Shown here: positions 1 through 7,242 of the stretch, piece by piece
How the letters are laid out: every line of letters begins with the position of its first letter
Position numbering within the stretch: position 1 is the first letter of the stretch
DNA from: Cellvibrionaceae bacterium
GTDB taxonomy: Bacteria > Pseudomonadota > Gammaproteobacteria > Pseudomonadales > Cellvibrionaceae
Length of the DNA: 13,050 bases
Direction: 5' to 3'
Assembly (NCBI GenBank): GCA_030597965.1
Contig: JAUVQU010000048.1
Location: 1-13,050 of the forward strand
Translations under genes and position numbers: made by a program
Notes under the pieces: generated by a model
Told to the model about the DNA's origin: nothing
Databases searched by the model: none
The model's input: the letters and a program-made list of their open reading frames with translations, nothing else

Positions 1-2112
1 GAATAAGTCTTCAATCGACCAGGCAAACTCACCAATATCAAAGGCCCCAACCATACGTCCACTGCCTTTGAGCGTATGAAAGGCCCGACGAATCTCCGAC
101 AGCGCGGATTCATTCTCAAAATTTTCGGCCCATTGGGGCAAGGATTCGTCAATAGCGCCCAAGACTTCCATTGCTTCTTCGATAAAGATTTCTATAATCT
201 CATCATCGACTTCGTCATCTTCTTCTGCAGCGAAGGTCACAACGGAAGTATCCGCAGCAGCGGCAGGAGAAGACTCGACATCAGCTTTTGGCTCTTCGTC
301 TACCGCGGGAAGAGGTTGCTCTTCAACGTCCTTCGTCGATTTCTCCGGATCTTCGATCAAGCTTATCTCAGGAGTTGCCGGTTCAGTGTCGGTAGATACG
401 GTATGCCTTTTGACTTCTACTGCTGGCTCGGGACCCTTCATCACCGGATAACCCAAAGCCTCTAAACTTCTTTCGGCCGCACCCAACAATAATTCATCAT
501 CTTCTTCACGGTCAGTCACCAGGCGCTCAAGGTAATACTCTATACCGGCTATCACATCGGCAAAGAGTTCTAGCTGCTGGGTACTAGGCGGGCTGTCACT
601 CTGCAGGAATTGCTCATTGATGTAGCGATCACTGGTATTAAAAATTTCCGCAAGTCTAGAAAGTGGAATAATGCCTAAACCACCACGAATATCGCTAAGC
701 AGCCGTGAAATATTCCCCAAGTGGGAACGATCCCACTTGGTTTCGATGCACTCTAATATTGCATCTTTAATTTGCTCCAGACCATTAATAGCCTCAAAAA
801 ATACTGAATCTTGCGCCTCGTTTAACTCAACCAAGTTCATGCAGTCAGCGCCGTTCAGGCGAGCAATAGGCACACCATTGGCCATTGCCGCCAAACGTCG
901 CTCCATAGAGACAATATCGCTGGCAATATCTGCCAACACCTCGGGGCTTGGTTGCCCTTCTTCTAGTGCGGTCTCTAGAGTGCTTGCCTGCTCTAAAACT
1001 TTACTGCGCAACTCATGCGCATCCAGCAAAGACAATGTTCCCGCCACGCGGTATAACGTGGGCAGCGCCTCGGTCACAGCGTTTTCATTTTGCCCAGATT
1101 GCGCAGAATCCAAGGCATGTTTCACCACCTCCAGCTCATCGTTCAAGGCTGAAACAACACGTCGTATTGTTTCTAAATCGGGCCCCGAAAACAGCTCTGT
1201 TGGATCCGTAATCCCCTCACGTTCAAGGGCGGCATCAAGCTCATATTGACGGCGCACGGCTTCACTGCGTTCACCCTCAGCCGAGCTGTGAGCAATGTAG
1301 TACAAAATAGACTTTAGAAGCTTTTCTGAAACTTCTTCTGTAAATGCTGTATTTGGATTTTCTGCCAGCAGACGCAGCTCTTTATCCAGCTCGCGAAGCA
1401 TGGTTTTAATTTCAGGTCCAATTGCTGCATGTTCAATACGTAACACGTCACACAATGCTAACGCCAATTTCCAAAGGGCTTCGCGGCTTGTACCTTGAGT
1501 AATTTTTTCAACTCGCTCAAACACCTTGCCCAGATAATCAAGATTTTCTTCGGTCTTAACGCCGCGTATTACGCCAGAAGCCGCATGCTGATACATCTTT
1601 CGTAATTTCGCAGCTATCGCCTGATACTGCTGGGGGTTAGCTCGAGCCGGATTATGTTTAGGCTGCTCATCTGCGGAGGCGTCAATGTTTGGATTAAAGT
1701 AATCGGCGCCAGTCAATGGTTCTGCTCTACGCATTGCACGCAATTCATTCAGTAATGGCAGCAGCACAAGCGGATTATCACTGCGCTTTAGTTTGACGCG
1801 AGAAAGGTAGCTGGGCAATTGCAAGATAGATCGCATGAGCACCTCTTGAGCCCCACCGCGATCTGTTTCGGCACCATCAACCATAGCCTGAGCCAGCAAC
1901 TCCATCTCTAAGGCAAGTGTTGATGCGCCTGAAAAATTAAGCATTTTCAAGCTGCCATGAACCTGGTGGATATAACCGAAACAGAAACCGATACGCGAGG
2001 TGTCTTCCGGATCTTCGACAAAAGCATCCAGCTCTTTACGAGCCAGATCTAATGTCTCACCAATTTCACCAATCACCCATTCGAGTGCCGCGTAACTGCG
2101 TTTATCTGCCAT
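1..2112 (-). CDS. chpA: ChpA (PilL-type) hybrid chemosensory histidine kinase, N-terminal part only
   Basis: This is the CheA-like kinase of the type IV pilus chemosensory system; in the family it passes PilJ signals to the regulators PilG and PilH. The frame is open from an ATG at 2110-2112 to the window edge, giving 704 residues with no stop, so the kinase core, CheW-like domain and receiver are outside. The start has a good ribosome site, AAGGGA at 2122-2127, 9 bases upstream. The N-terminus (MADKRSYAALEWVIGEIGET) is typical of ChpA/PilL. A first HPt-like helix carries HQVHGSLKM, with His49 and His52 near residue 50. A second, canonical HPt reads FHTLKGSGRMVGA with His679. Between residues about 560 and 650 lies an acidic, Pro/Ala-rich linker. 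The gene follows pilJ by 71 bases and is probably in the same operon. Family assignment is firm; which histidines are phosphorylated is inference. Confidence 0.93.
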   Translation of the reverse strand, partial: MADKRSYAALEWVIGEIGETLDLARKELDAFVEDPEDTSRIGFCFGYIHQVHGSLKMLNFSGASTLALEMELLAQAMVDGAETDRGGAQEVLMRSILQLPSYLSRVKLKRSDNPLVLLPLLNELRAMRRAEPLTGADYFNPNIDASADEQPKHNPARANPQQYQAIAAKLRKMYQHAASGVIRGVKTEENLDYLGKVFERVEKITQGTSREALWKLALALCDVLRIEHAAIGPEIKTMLRELDKELRLLAENPNTAFTEEVSEKLLKSILYYIAHSSAEGERSEAVRRQYELDAALEREGITDPTELFSGPDLETIRRVVSALNDELEVVKHALDSAQSGQNENAVTEALPTLYRVAGTLSLLDAHELRSKVLEQASTLETALEEGQPSPEVLADIASDIVSMERRLAAMANGVPIARLNGADCMNLVELNEAQDSVFFEAINGLEQIKDAILECIETKWDRSHLGNISRLLSDIRGGLGIIPLSRLAEIFNTSDRYINEQFLQSDSPPSTQQLELFADVIAGIEYYLERLVTDREEDDELLLGAAERSLEALGYPVMKGPEPAVEVKRHTVSTDTEPATPEISLIEDPEKSTKDVEEQPLPAVDEEPKADVESSPAAAADTSVVTFAAEEDDEVDDEIIEIFIEEAMEVLGAIDESLPQWAENFENESALSEIRRAFHTLKGSGRMVGAFDIGEFAWSIEDLF

Positions 2113-2183
2113 ATATAGGCATCCCTTTTGTATTCTTTTCTACAAGCCTAAGTTCATGCCTGTACGCACCATCTGACGATCTC

Positions 2184-4340
2184 TTATGCCAATTTATCGG
2201 CGCCGGAGCTTGAGGAAAAATCTAGAGCCTCAACCTCTTCGAACTCATCAGACAGATCTACAACACTTGGGTCGTTTTCCGCAGTCGCCATACCAGCGTC
2301 AAACGAAGGTGCCTCAACACGCATTTCTACTGGCAGGGTAAAGCCCGCAACCGATTCACGTAGATCAAGTGCCATACCGGCCAAGGCTCCAACCTCTCCC
2401 GCCGTTGCACTGGTGCCTTCAGATGTCTGCTCGGTAATGTCTTGAATCAAGGTCATTGTCTCAGCAACTTTACTCGCCGATAGTGCCTGCTCGTGCGCAG
2501 ACTCTGAAATGTTCTGAATCAGGCTTGCCAAGTCAGTCGATACCGTTTCAATTTCTCCCAGTGCCACACCCGCATCCTGCGCAAGACGTGCACCACGCAC
2601 AACTTCCGATGTGGTTTGTTCCATCGAAATTACCGCTTCGTTGGTATCGTTCTGAATGGCTTTTACGAGAGTCTCAATCTGCTTGGTTGCCGCTGCGGAA
2701 CGTTCCGCAAGACGCTGTACTTCATCCGCTACCACTGCGAAGCCTCGACCAGCATCACCCGCCATCGACGCTTGAATTGCAGCGTTAAGAGAAAGAATGT
2801 TGGTCTGATCTGCAATGTCGCTAATCAAAGAGACGATGTCACCAATTTCCTGTGATGATTCACCCAATCGCTTAATACGCTTCGAGGTGTCCTGAATCTG
2901 CTCACGAATAGTATCCATGCCGTCGATGGTGTCCTGCACCACCTTAGAACCATTATTCGCGATGGTTACCGAGCTATTCGCAACCCCCGCCGATTCGGAG
3001 GCATCATTGGACACCTGCTCAATGGTTTCAGACATTTCCGCAATAGCCGCTGAGGCTTGCGTAATCTCTCTCGCCTGCAGCTCAGATGCATCCGCCAGCT
3101 CAAGGGCCGTTTTTTGCGTTTTATCTGCCGCAGAGGATACCGCCACAGACGTTACATTTATTCGAGAAACCAGCTCGCGCAGCTGGTCAATAGTAAAGTT
3201 AATAGAGTCAGCAATCGCACCAGTAAAGTCTTCCGATACTGTTGCCGAAGCTGTCAGATCACCGTCCGCAAGATCCGCAAGTTCATCCAGGAGGGTCAAA
3301 ATCGCCATCTGATTTCGATCGTTTGCCGCTTGGGATTCCGCCGCACGCTGACCCTGACCGCGGTAAAGAACCACGCCCATCAATGCGAGAGCTAAAATAG
3401 CAAGTACAGCCAATGCTAAACTGGTTTGGTTATTTGGGTATCGATTCGAAGCATACTCAGGAATGGCATCGGTTATGGAGCCCAAGGCTTCTAGCAATTT
3501 CGGGCTGTCATCCAGTACACCATCGGAGGCCTGTCGGGCAGCAAATAGCGCTGGCGATGCGTCAAAAATTTCGACAGCTGATGAATTCACAAACTCAAAT
3601 AAATCACTAATATCATCCAACGAGGCTTGAGCCTGTGGCTCTGTAATACGAGAAACACCCATGGCGGCATCGCCCTTGCGCATACCTGTCAGCACTTTAC
3701 CAAACATATTGGAATCCAAGCTGAACTGCTCCGCAGCAAAAGCTGAGTCACGACCACCTCGCAACATCTTATCCACGTTACGGCCAATACGTTCCGCTCG
3801 CCAGAACTGCTTCTGGGCCACAACCGCTTGATCCGCAGGGGCGCCAGTGTTCAGCAACACATCAACGACTAAATCGTGCTCTGCCTGTAACTCAGGTAAG
3901 GACTCATTCAATGTGGTCGCAACGTCACTCAAAAATATGATCGTATCTTCATTGTCGACAATAGTTTGCGCATTGGCTCGAAGGTCTATCCAAACATCGT
4001 CAAAAGCTTGGAGCTCTTCAGCCAGTGCATCCGCTGTAGCTGCATCGCCTTCTTTTAATTGAGCCCAAGTCTCATCCATCTCCTGAAGCACTTGCTTCAA
4101 TTCAATAAACGCCAATTCGTTACCTGAGGTTGCGTCTCGAGACAGTGCTGTCGCCCGGAATGACAATGCACGCAACTCTGCTGAGTGTTGCAAATTATCC
4201 TGATCGATATTGGCATCTAACTGAACGTTAGCGCCACTTAACGCCCCTAGCGCCAACAAAACAACCAAGGCGATAGCCAAAATCGTCATCATACGATTTG
4301 ATCGAATGACTGAGAGTAAATTACTGGATTCTATCTTCAT
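2184..4340 (-). CDS. pilJ: PilJ, methyl-accepting chemoreceptor of the type IV pilus system
   Basis: PilJ is the inner-membrane chemoreceptor that senses pili or surface contact and controls the ChpA kinase. I place the start at the ATG at 4338-4340, giving 718 aa, because AGGAG (4349-4353) lies 8 bases upstream. The frame can extend six codons to a GTG at 4358, but that start would lie upstream of the ribosome site. Domains: TM1 at about residues 17-36, a periplasmic helical region to about 305, TM2 at about 307-327, a HAMP-like region, then a long MCP coiled coil. The signalling hairpin at about 499-547 contains IADQTNILSLNAAIQA and GRGFAVVADEV, a PilJ-type variant of the MCP tip. The last ~45 residues form an acidic Ser-rich tail with no visible CheR-binding pentapeptide such as NWETF. 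pilI lies upstream across a 177-base spacer, chpA downstream. Confidence 0.95.
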   Translation of the reverse strand: MKIESSNLLSVIRSNRMMTILAIALVVLLALGALSGANVQLDANIDQDNLQHSAELRALSFRATALSRDATSGNELAFIELKQVLQEMDETWAQLKEGDAATADALAEELQAFDDVWIDLRANAQTIVDNEDTIIFLSDVATTLNESLPELQAEHDLVVDVLLNTGAPADQAVVAQKQFWRAERIGRNVDKMLRGGRDSAFAAEQFSLDSNMFGKVLTGMRKGDAAMGVSRITEPQAQASLDDISDLFEFVNSSAVEIFDASPALFAARQASDGVLDDSPKLLEALGSITDAIPEYASNRYPNNQTSLALAVLAILALALMGVVLYRGQGQRAAESQAANDRNQMAILTLLDELADLADGDLTASATVSEDFTGAIADSINFTIDQLRELVSRINVTSVAVSSAADKTQKTALELADASELQAREITQASAAIAEMSETIEQVSNDASESAGVANSSVTIANNGSKVVQDTIDGMDTIREQIQDTSKRIKRLGESSQEIGDIVSLISDIADQTNILSLNAAIQASMAGDAGRGFAVVADEVQRLAERSAAATKQIETLVKAIQNDTNEAVISMEQTTSEVVRGARLAQDAGVALGEIETVSTDLASLIQNISESAHEQALSASKVAETMTLIQDITEQTSEGTSATAGEVGALAGMALDLRESVAGFTLPVEMRVEAPSFDAGMATAENDPSVVDLSDEFEEVEALDFSSSSGADKLA

Positions 4341-4517
4341 GCTACGCGCTCCTGACACGACGTTGCGAACTACTAACTACGCACTACTGGGGCAACAAAC
4401 CGATAGCGCTTAAAGTTAAAACCACCAAAGGCTCATCATTTTTACACGGGCACTTCACACAACTGAATATCAATGTTGCCCGCAAGTTTATTATTATTTT
4501 CTAAGACACAAATACCG
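4341..4517 (-). other. pilI-pilJ spacer with possible stem-loop
   Basis: This 177-base non-coding gap is long for neighbouring genes of one operon. It contains arms CGGGCA (4447-4452) and TGCCCG (4477-4482), six perfect base pairs, enclosing a smaller TTCA/TGAA stem. On the transcribed strand the distal arm is followed by TGTAAAAATG rather than a proper U-run, so it is not a convincing terminator. It could be an attenuator, an RNA-processing site or chance. A separate promoter for pilJ-chpA could also lie here, but I see no clear -35/-10 pair. Confidence 0.3.
4349..4353 (-). promoter_or_regulatory. Ribosome binding site that decides the pilJ start
   Basis: AGGAG on the minus strand, 8 bases upstream of the ATG at 4338-4340. 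It is the clearest Shine-Dalgarno in the cluster. It argues against the upstream in-frame GTG at 4356-4358, because that start would place the site inside the coding region. Confidence 0.75.
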
Positions 4518-5060
4518 CTAGGCTATAGCGGCATTCACAAAATCACTACTCTGGGACAATTTGAGTGGACTGAATACGGCCCACTCAACACCATCCGCCT
4601 CATAACAACCATCAACAAAAGCGGCAGCCCCACCCAAATCCTGTGTAACGAGCTGACTGTAACTATCAACCGGGAAATGCTGTATACCGAATACCTGATC
4701 GACAACCAGCCCGCCGAAAATATCATCCGACTCTACGGTAAGCACTCGATGCAAGCGGCGTTTAGCGCTTAATTTTCCACCAAAAAATACAGCCATATCA
4801 AACAGAGGCAAAAGACGACCACGCACGTTAGACACGCCACGCACCCAGGCTTTTACTCCAGGCAAGGCAGTAACCTCTGGCACCTCAAGCATTTCGCTCA
4901 CCTCGGCCAATGACGCGATATAGCGCCTGCCCATCAATTCAAACCCAATGCCGCTCCAATGGTTTTTGATTTCTACCTGGGCAGGCAAGCCAGCCGCGTG
5001 CGCCTTACTGCGACGAGACAGGTCTACTAAAAGTTGATATGCCGTTTGATTGTCAGCCAT
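4518..5060 (-). CDS. pilI: PilI, CheW-like adaptor protein
   Basis: This 180-aa CheW-domain protein is expected to couple the receptor PilJ to the kinase ChpA in the cytoplasm. The CheW fold is recognisable from WSGIGFELMGRRYIA (about residues 35-49), the hallmark turn VRGVSNVRGRLLPLFDM (about 73-89) and the late strand GGLVVDQVFGI. The N-terminal 30 residues (SRRSKAHAAGLPAQVE) are typical of PilI rather than generic CheW. The ATG at 5058-5060 lies 12 bases after the pilH stop, so the two are almost certainly co-transcribed. The ribosome site is weak, which fits translation coupled to pilH. There are no unusual features, and the length is normal for the family. Confidence 0.93.
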   Translation of the reverse strand: MADNQTAYQLLVDLSRRSKAHAAGLPAQVEIKNHWSGIGFELMGRRYIASLAEVSEMLEVPEVTALPGVKAWVRGVSNVRGRLLPLFDMAVFFGGKLSAKRRLHRVLTVESDDIFGGLVVDQVFGIQHFPVDSYSQLVTQDLGGAAAFVDGCYEADGVEWAVFSPLKLSQSSDFVNAAIA

Positions 5061-5072
5061 AAGTCTGCCGGC

Positions 5073-5435
5073 TTAAGCCATAACCTCGCCCATCACCGAC
5101 AGCAGAGCTTTCTCCGTAATAGGCTTAGTCAAATAAGCTTTTGCACCCTGACGCAAACCCCAAACACGGTCCGTCTCCTGATCTTTAGTTGAAACAATTA
5201 CCACAGGAATGTGTGATGTCTCAGCCGCTTTAGATAATTGTCGAGTCGCTTGAAAGCCATTCAACCCAGGCATAACGATATCCATAAGCACAACATCTGG
5301 TTGCTGCTCTTTAGCAATAACCACACCGGCCTCGCCAGTCTCAGCAGCAAGAACAGTGTGTCCATTTTTCTCAAGAATACTGGTCAACTTGTAAGTTTCT
5401 GTTGGCGAGTCATCAACAATAAGTACTTTAGCCAC
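5073..5435 (-). CDS. pilH: PilH, CheY-like response regulator
   Basis: This single-domain receiver of 120 aa is the second CheY-like protein of the Pil-Chp pathway; in Pseudomonas PilH is linked to pilus retraction and damping of the signal. The receiver residues are all present: acidic pair Asp8-Asp9 in VLIVDDSPTE, phosphoacceptor Asp52 in VLMDIVMPGLNG, Ser82/Thr83 in IVSTKD, and Lys104 in YLTKP. The start codon is GTG (5433-5435), with a G-rich ribosome site at 5440-5445 a few bases upstream. It lies between pilG (84-base gap) and pilI (12-base gap). Assignment to PilH rather than PilG rests on gene order and on the LTSILEKNGHTV and WGLRQGAKAYLTKPI signatures. Confidence 0.94.
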   Translation of the reverse strand: MAKVLIVDDSPTETYKLTSILEKNGHTVLAAETGEAGVVIAKEQQPDVVLMDIVMPGLNGFQATRQLSKAAETSHIPVVIVSTKDQETDRVWGLRQGAKAYLTKPITEKALLSVMGEVMA

Positions 5436-5519
5436 AAGGCCCCCTATACAATTTTATAAATACACACCCACACAAGAAGATGCGCTAATGATTAAAAATA
5501 ATGGTTTCGGCGTGAGAGA

Positions 5520-5906
5520 TTAAGCTTTTCCTACATGAGTCGTAATCGCATCCAACAACTCACCCTTACTAAAGGGCTTAGTGAGATATTCATCAGAACC
5601 GACAATGCGCCCCTTTGCTTTGTCAAACAAACCATCTTTGCTGGAAAGCATAATCACGGGCGTAGACTTAAATTCACTGTTATTTTTTATGAGAGCGCAA
5701 GTCTGATAGCCATCTAGGCGTGGCATCATAATATCGACAAAAATGATATCTGGACGCGTGTCGGCAATTTTCGCCAAAGCATCAAACCCGTCGATCGCCG
5801 TGACTACGGTACAGCCCGCTTTATTCAACAAGGTTTCAGCCGTTCGGCGAATGGTCTTACTGTCGTCAATAACCATCACTTTCAAGCTTTCTAGATTAAC
5901 GTTCAT
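5520..5906 (-). CDS. pilG: PilG, CheY-like response regulator
   Basis: This is the first gene of the Pil-Chp cluster, a stand-alone receiver of 128 aa. In Pseudomonas PilG promotes pilus extension and, through FimV-associated partners, raises cAMP. The receiver residues are complete: Asp14-Asp15 in MVIDDSKTIRRTAE, phosphoacceptor Asp58 in FVDIMMPRLDGYQT, Ser88 in MLSSKDG, and Lys110 in YLTKPF. The DGLFDKAKGRIVGSDEY segment is characteristic of PilG. The start is the ATG at 5904-5906, with AAGG (5914-5917) 7 bases upstream. It diverges from gshB across a 361-base intergenic region that must hold the operon promoter. The 84-base gap to pilH contains no obvious terminator. Confidence 0.95.
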   Translation of the reverse strand: MNVNLESLKVMVIDDSKTIRRTAETLLNKAGCTVVTAIDGFDALAKIADTRPDIIFVDIMMPRLDGYQTCALIKNNSEFKSTPVIMLSSKDGLFDKAKGRIVGSDEYLTKPFSKGELLDAITTHVGKA

Positions 5907-6141
5907 ACTTCAGCCTTCATTATTATTTTATGCGCCAAGTCATAAAGCAGACATGCCGGCAGCGCACTCTAGCAGGGCTACTTTTTAGCACAGCCACTGT
6001 CTTTTATCCACCAAACTAACTTGTCATTTACCCCTATTAATTAGGCTGTTAGCTGTTACCTTTAAACAAAAGACTAAGCTACCTCAATGACGCCAACATT
6101 TCACACCTAAAACATGAACAGCAGCACAGAACCAATAAAGA

Positions 6142-6165
6142 AAAGCCCCCAGCACCGGTTGCTTT
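6142..6165 (-). terminator. Weak terminator-like hairpin on the minus strand
   Basis: AAAGC (6142-6146) pairs with GCTTT (6161-6165) around a 14-base GC-rich loop that can fold further through ACCGGT. On the minus strand the hairpin is followed by a pyrimidine-rich CTTTATT stretch. No annotated gene would be ended by it. It could stop antisense transcription from gshB, or end a small RNA, or be chance. Confidence 0.25.
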
Positions 6166-6213
6166 AACGGCCCATTACTTTTACCTTAGGCATCAATTCA
6201 AGCATCTGCGCCT

Positions 6214-6242
6214 TTGATTTTAAATGATGCTTAAACTCTGAT
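6214..6242 (+). promoter_or_regulatory. Candidate sigma70-type promoter for gshB
   Basis: TTGATT (6214-6219) and TCTGAT (6237-6242) are separated by 17 bases, each matching 4 of 6 consensus positions, and end 25 bases before the gshB ATG. The -35 and spacer lie within or beside an inverted repeat (arms 6190-6198 and 6222-6230), which could be an operator. This is a pattern match only. Confidence 0.3.
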
Positions 6243-6267
6243 CACACCTGACTGCAAGCACTTTACT

Positions 6268-7218
6268 ATGAGCGTCAAAATCGGGGTCGTAATGGACCCA
6301 ATTCAGCACATCAACTACACCAAAGACTCCACCTTGGCACTGCTGCTCGCAGCCCAGAAAAAAGGGTGGCAACTCTTCTATATGGAGCAGTGCGATCTAA
6401 GCCTTAAAGACGGAATCGCGATCGCCTATACCCGTGAATTGACGGTGCATGAAAACCCCGAGCACTGGTTTGATTTAAAAGATACAAAAGAGACTGAACT
6501 GAGCCAGCTGGATGCCATCCTGATGCGCAAAGATCCCCCTTTCGATAACGAGTTCATCTACAGTACTTATATTTTGGAAGTGGCCGAGCGCCAAGGCACC
6601 CTGATCGTCAACAAGCCGCAAAGTTTGCGTGACTGCAATGAAAAGGTCTTCGCAACACAATTCCCCCAATGCTGTCCTCCAGTGCTCGTCAGCCGTAATA
6701 ACAAACAATTGAGAGAGTTTCACCAGCAACACGAAGACGTCATCTATAAGCCTCTCGATGGCATGGGCGGCAGCGGCATATTTCGCTGCAAAAAAGACGA
6801 CCCCAATGTGGGCGTCATTCTGGAAACGCTAACCAATTACGGCCAGACGTCCATTATGGCTCAGCGTTTCATTCCAGAAATAAAGCAAGGTGACAAACGC
6901 ATACTGGTTATCGATGGAGAGGCCGTGCCTTACACCTTGGCCCGCGTCCCAGCTGTAGGCGAGACTCGCGGCAATCTTGCCGCTGGAGGCTCTGGTGTAC
7001 CACAAGCCATCAGTAAGCGAGACCAATGGATCGTTGATCAAGTATCGCCCACCCTAAAAGAGAAGGGCCTGCTTTTTGTTGGATTAGACGTCATTGGCGA
7101 TTATCTAACAGAAATCAATGTCACCAGCCCCACCTGTGCACGCGAGCTGGACAGGGCTTTTGATACAAAAATCGGAGAGCGCCTGATGAATGCCATAGAA
7201 AAACACTTAAATATATAA
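6268..7218 (+). CDS. gshB: Glutathione synthetase
   Basis: GshB catalyses the second, ATP-dependent step of glutathione synthesis, joining gamma-glutamylcysteine and glycine in the cytoplasm. The 316-aa length is normal for the bacterial enzyme. The N-terminal domain starts MSVKIGVVMDPIQHINYTKD, followed by MRKDPPFDNEFIY (86-98). The ATP-grasp part shows VNKPQSLRDCNEK (114-126), the Gly-rich loop KPLDGMGGSGIF (161-172), QGDKRILVIDGE (207-218), ARVPAVGETRGNLAAGG (225-241) and the metal-binding EINVTSPT (282-289). The ATG at 6268 fits the family N-terminus, but no clear Shine-Dalgarno precedes it. It is the first gene of a plus-strand series and the TonB-family gene follows after 24 bases. The same pilG-gshB divergent arrangement is known in Pseudomonas. 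Confidence 0.97.
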   Translation: MSVKIGVVMDPIQHINYTKDSTLALLLAAQKKGWQLFYMEQCDLSLKDGIAIAYTRELTVHENPEHWFDLKDTKETELSQLDAILMRKDPPFDNEFIYSTYILEVAERQGTLIVNKPQSLRDCNEKVFATQFPQCCPPVLVSRNNKQLREFHQQHEDVIYKPLDGMGGSGIFRCKKDDPNVGVILETLTNYGQTSIMAQRFIPEIKQGDKRILVIDGEAVPYTLARVPAVGETRGNLAAGGSGVPQAISKRDQWIVDQVSPTLKEKGLLFVGLDVIGDYLTEINVTSPTCARELDRAFDTKIGERLMNAIEKHLNI

Positions 7219-7242
7219 AAACAGTGGAAAACGAAAAAACAA

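Larger units (their letters stand above)
5907..6267. other. Divergent pilG/gshB intergenic region
   Basis: These 361 bases have no gene I can support and separate the minus-strand pil cluster from the plus-strand gshB series, so both promoters should lie here. Visible structures are: a near-palindrome CCTATTAATTAGG (6033-6045); a hairpin AAAGC...GCTTT (6142-6165) followed on the minus strand by CTTTTCTTTATT-like sequence; and an inverted repeat GCATCAATT / AAATGATGC (6190-6198 and 6222-6230, one mismatch). For pilG a -10-like TAAAAT lies just upstream of the ribosome site on the minus strand, but no good -35 accompanies it. Confidence 0.6.

Noticed and set aside
671..1249. 192-codon open frame on the plus strand
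   Set aside because: It lies antisense within chpA, whose minus-strand frame has continuous family sequence. The composition is that of a shadow frame (Ser/Arg/Ala-rich) with no recognisable domain.
4341..4358. GTG start at 4358 for pilJ
   Set aside because: The ATG at 4338-4340 has AGGAG at ideal spacing, and that site would lie inside the coding region if the GTG were used.
4473..4772. 99-codon open frame on the plus strand covering the pilI 3' end and spacer
   Set aside because: Most of it is antisense to pilI, and there is no ribosome site or domain. The part in the spacer is short.
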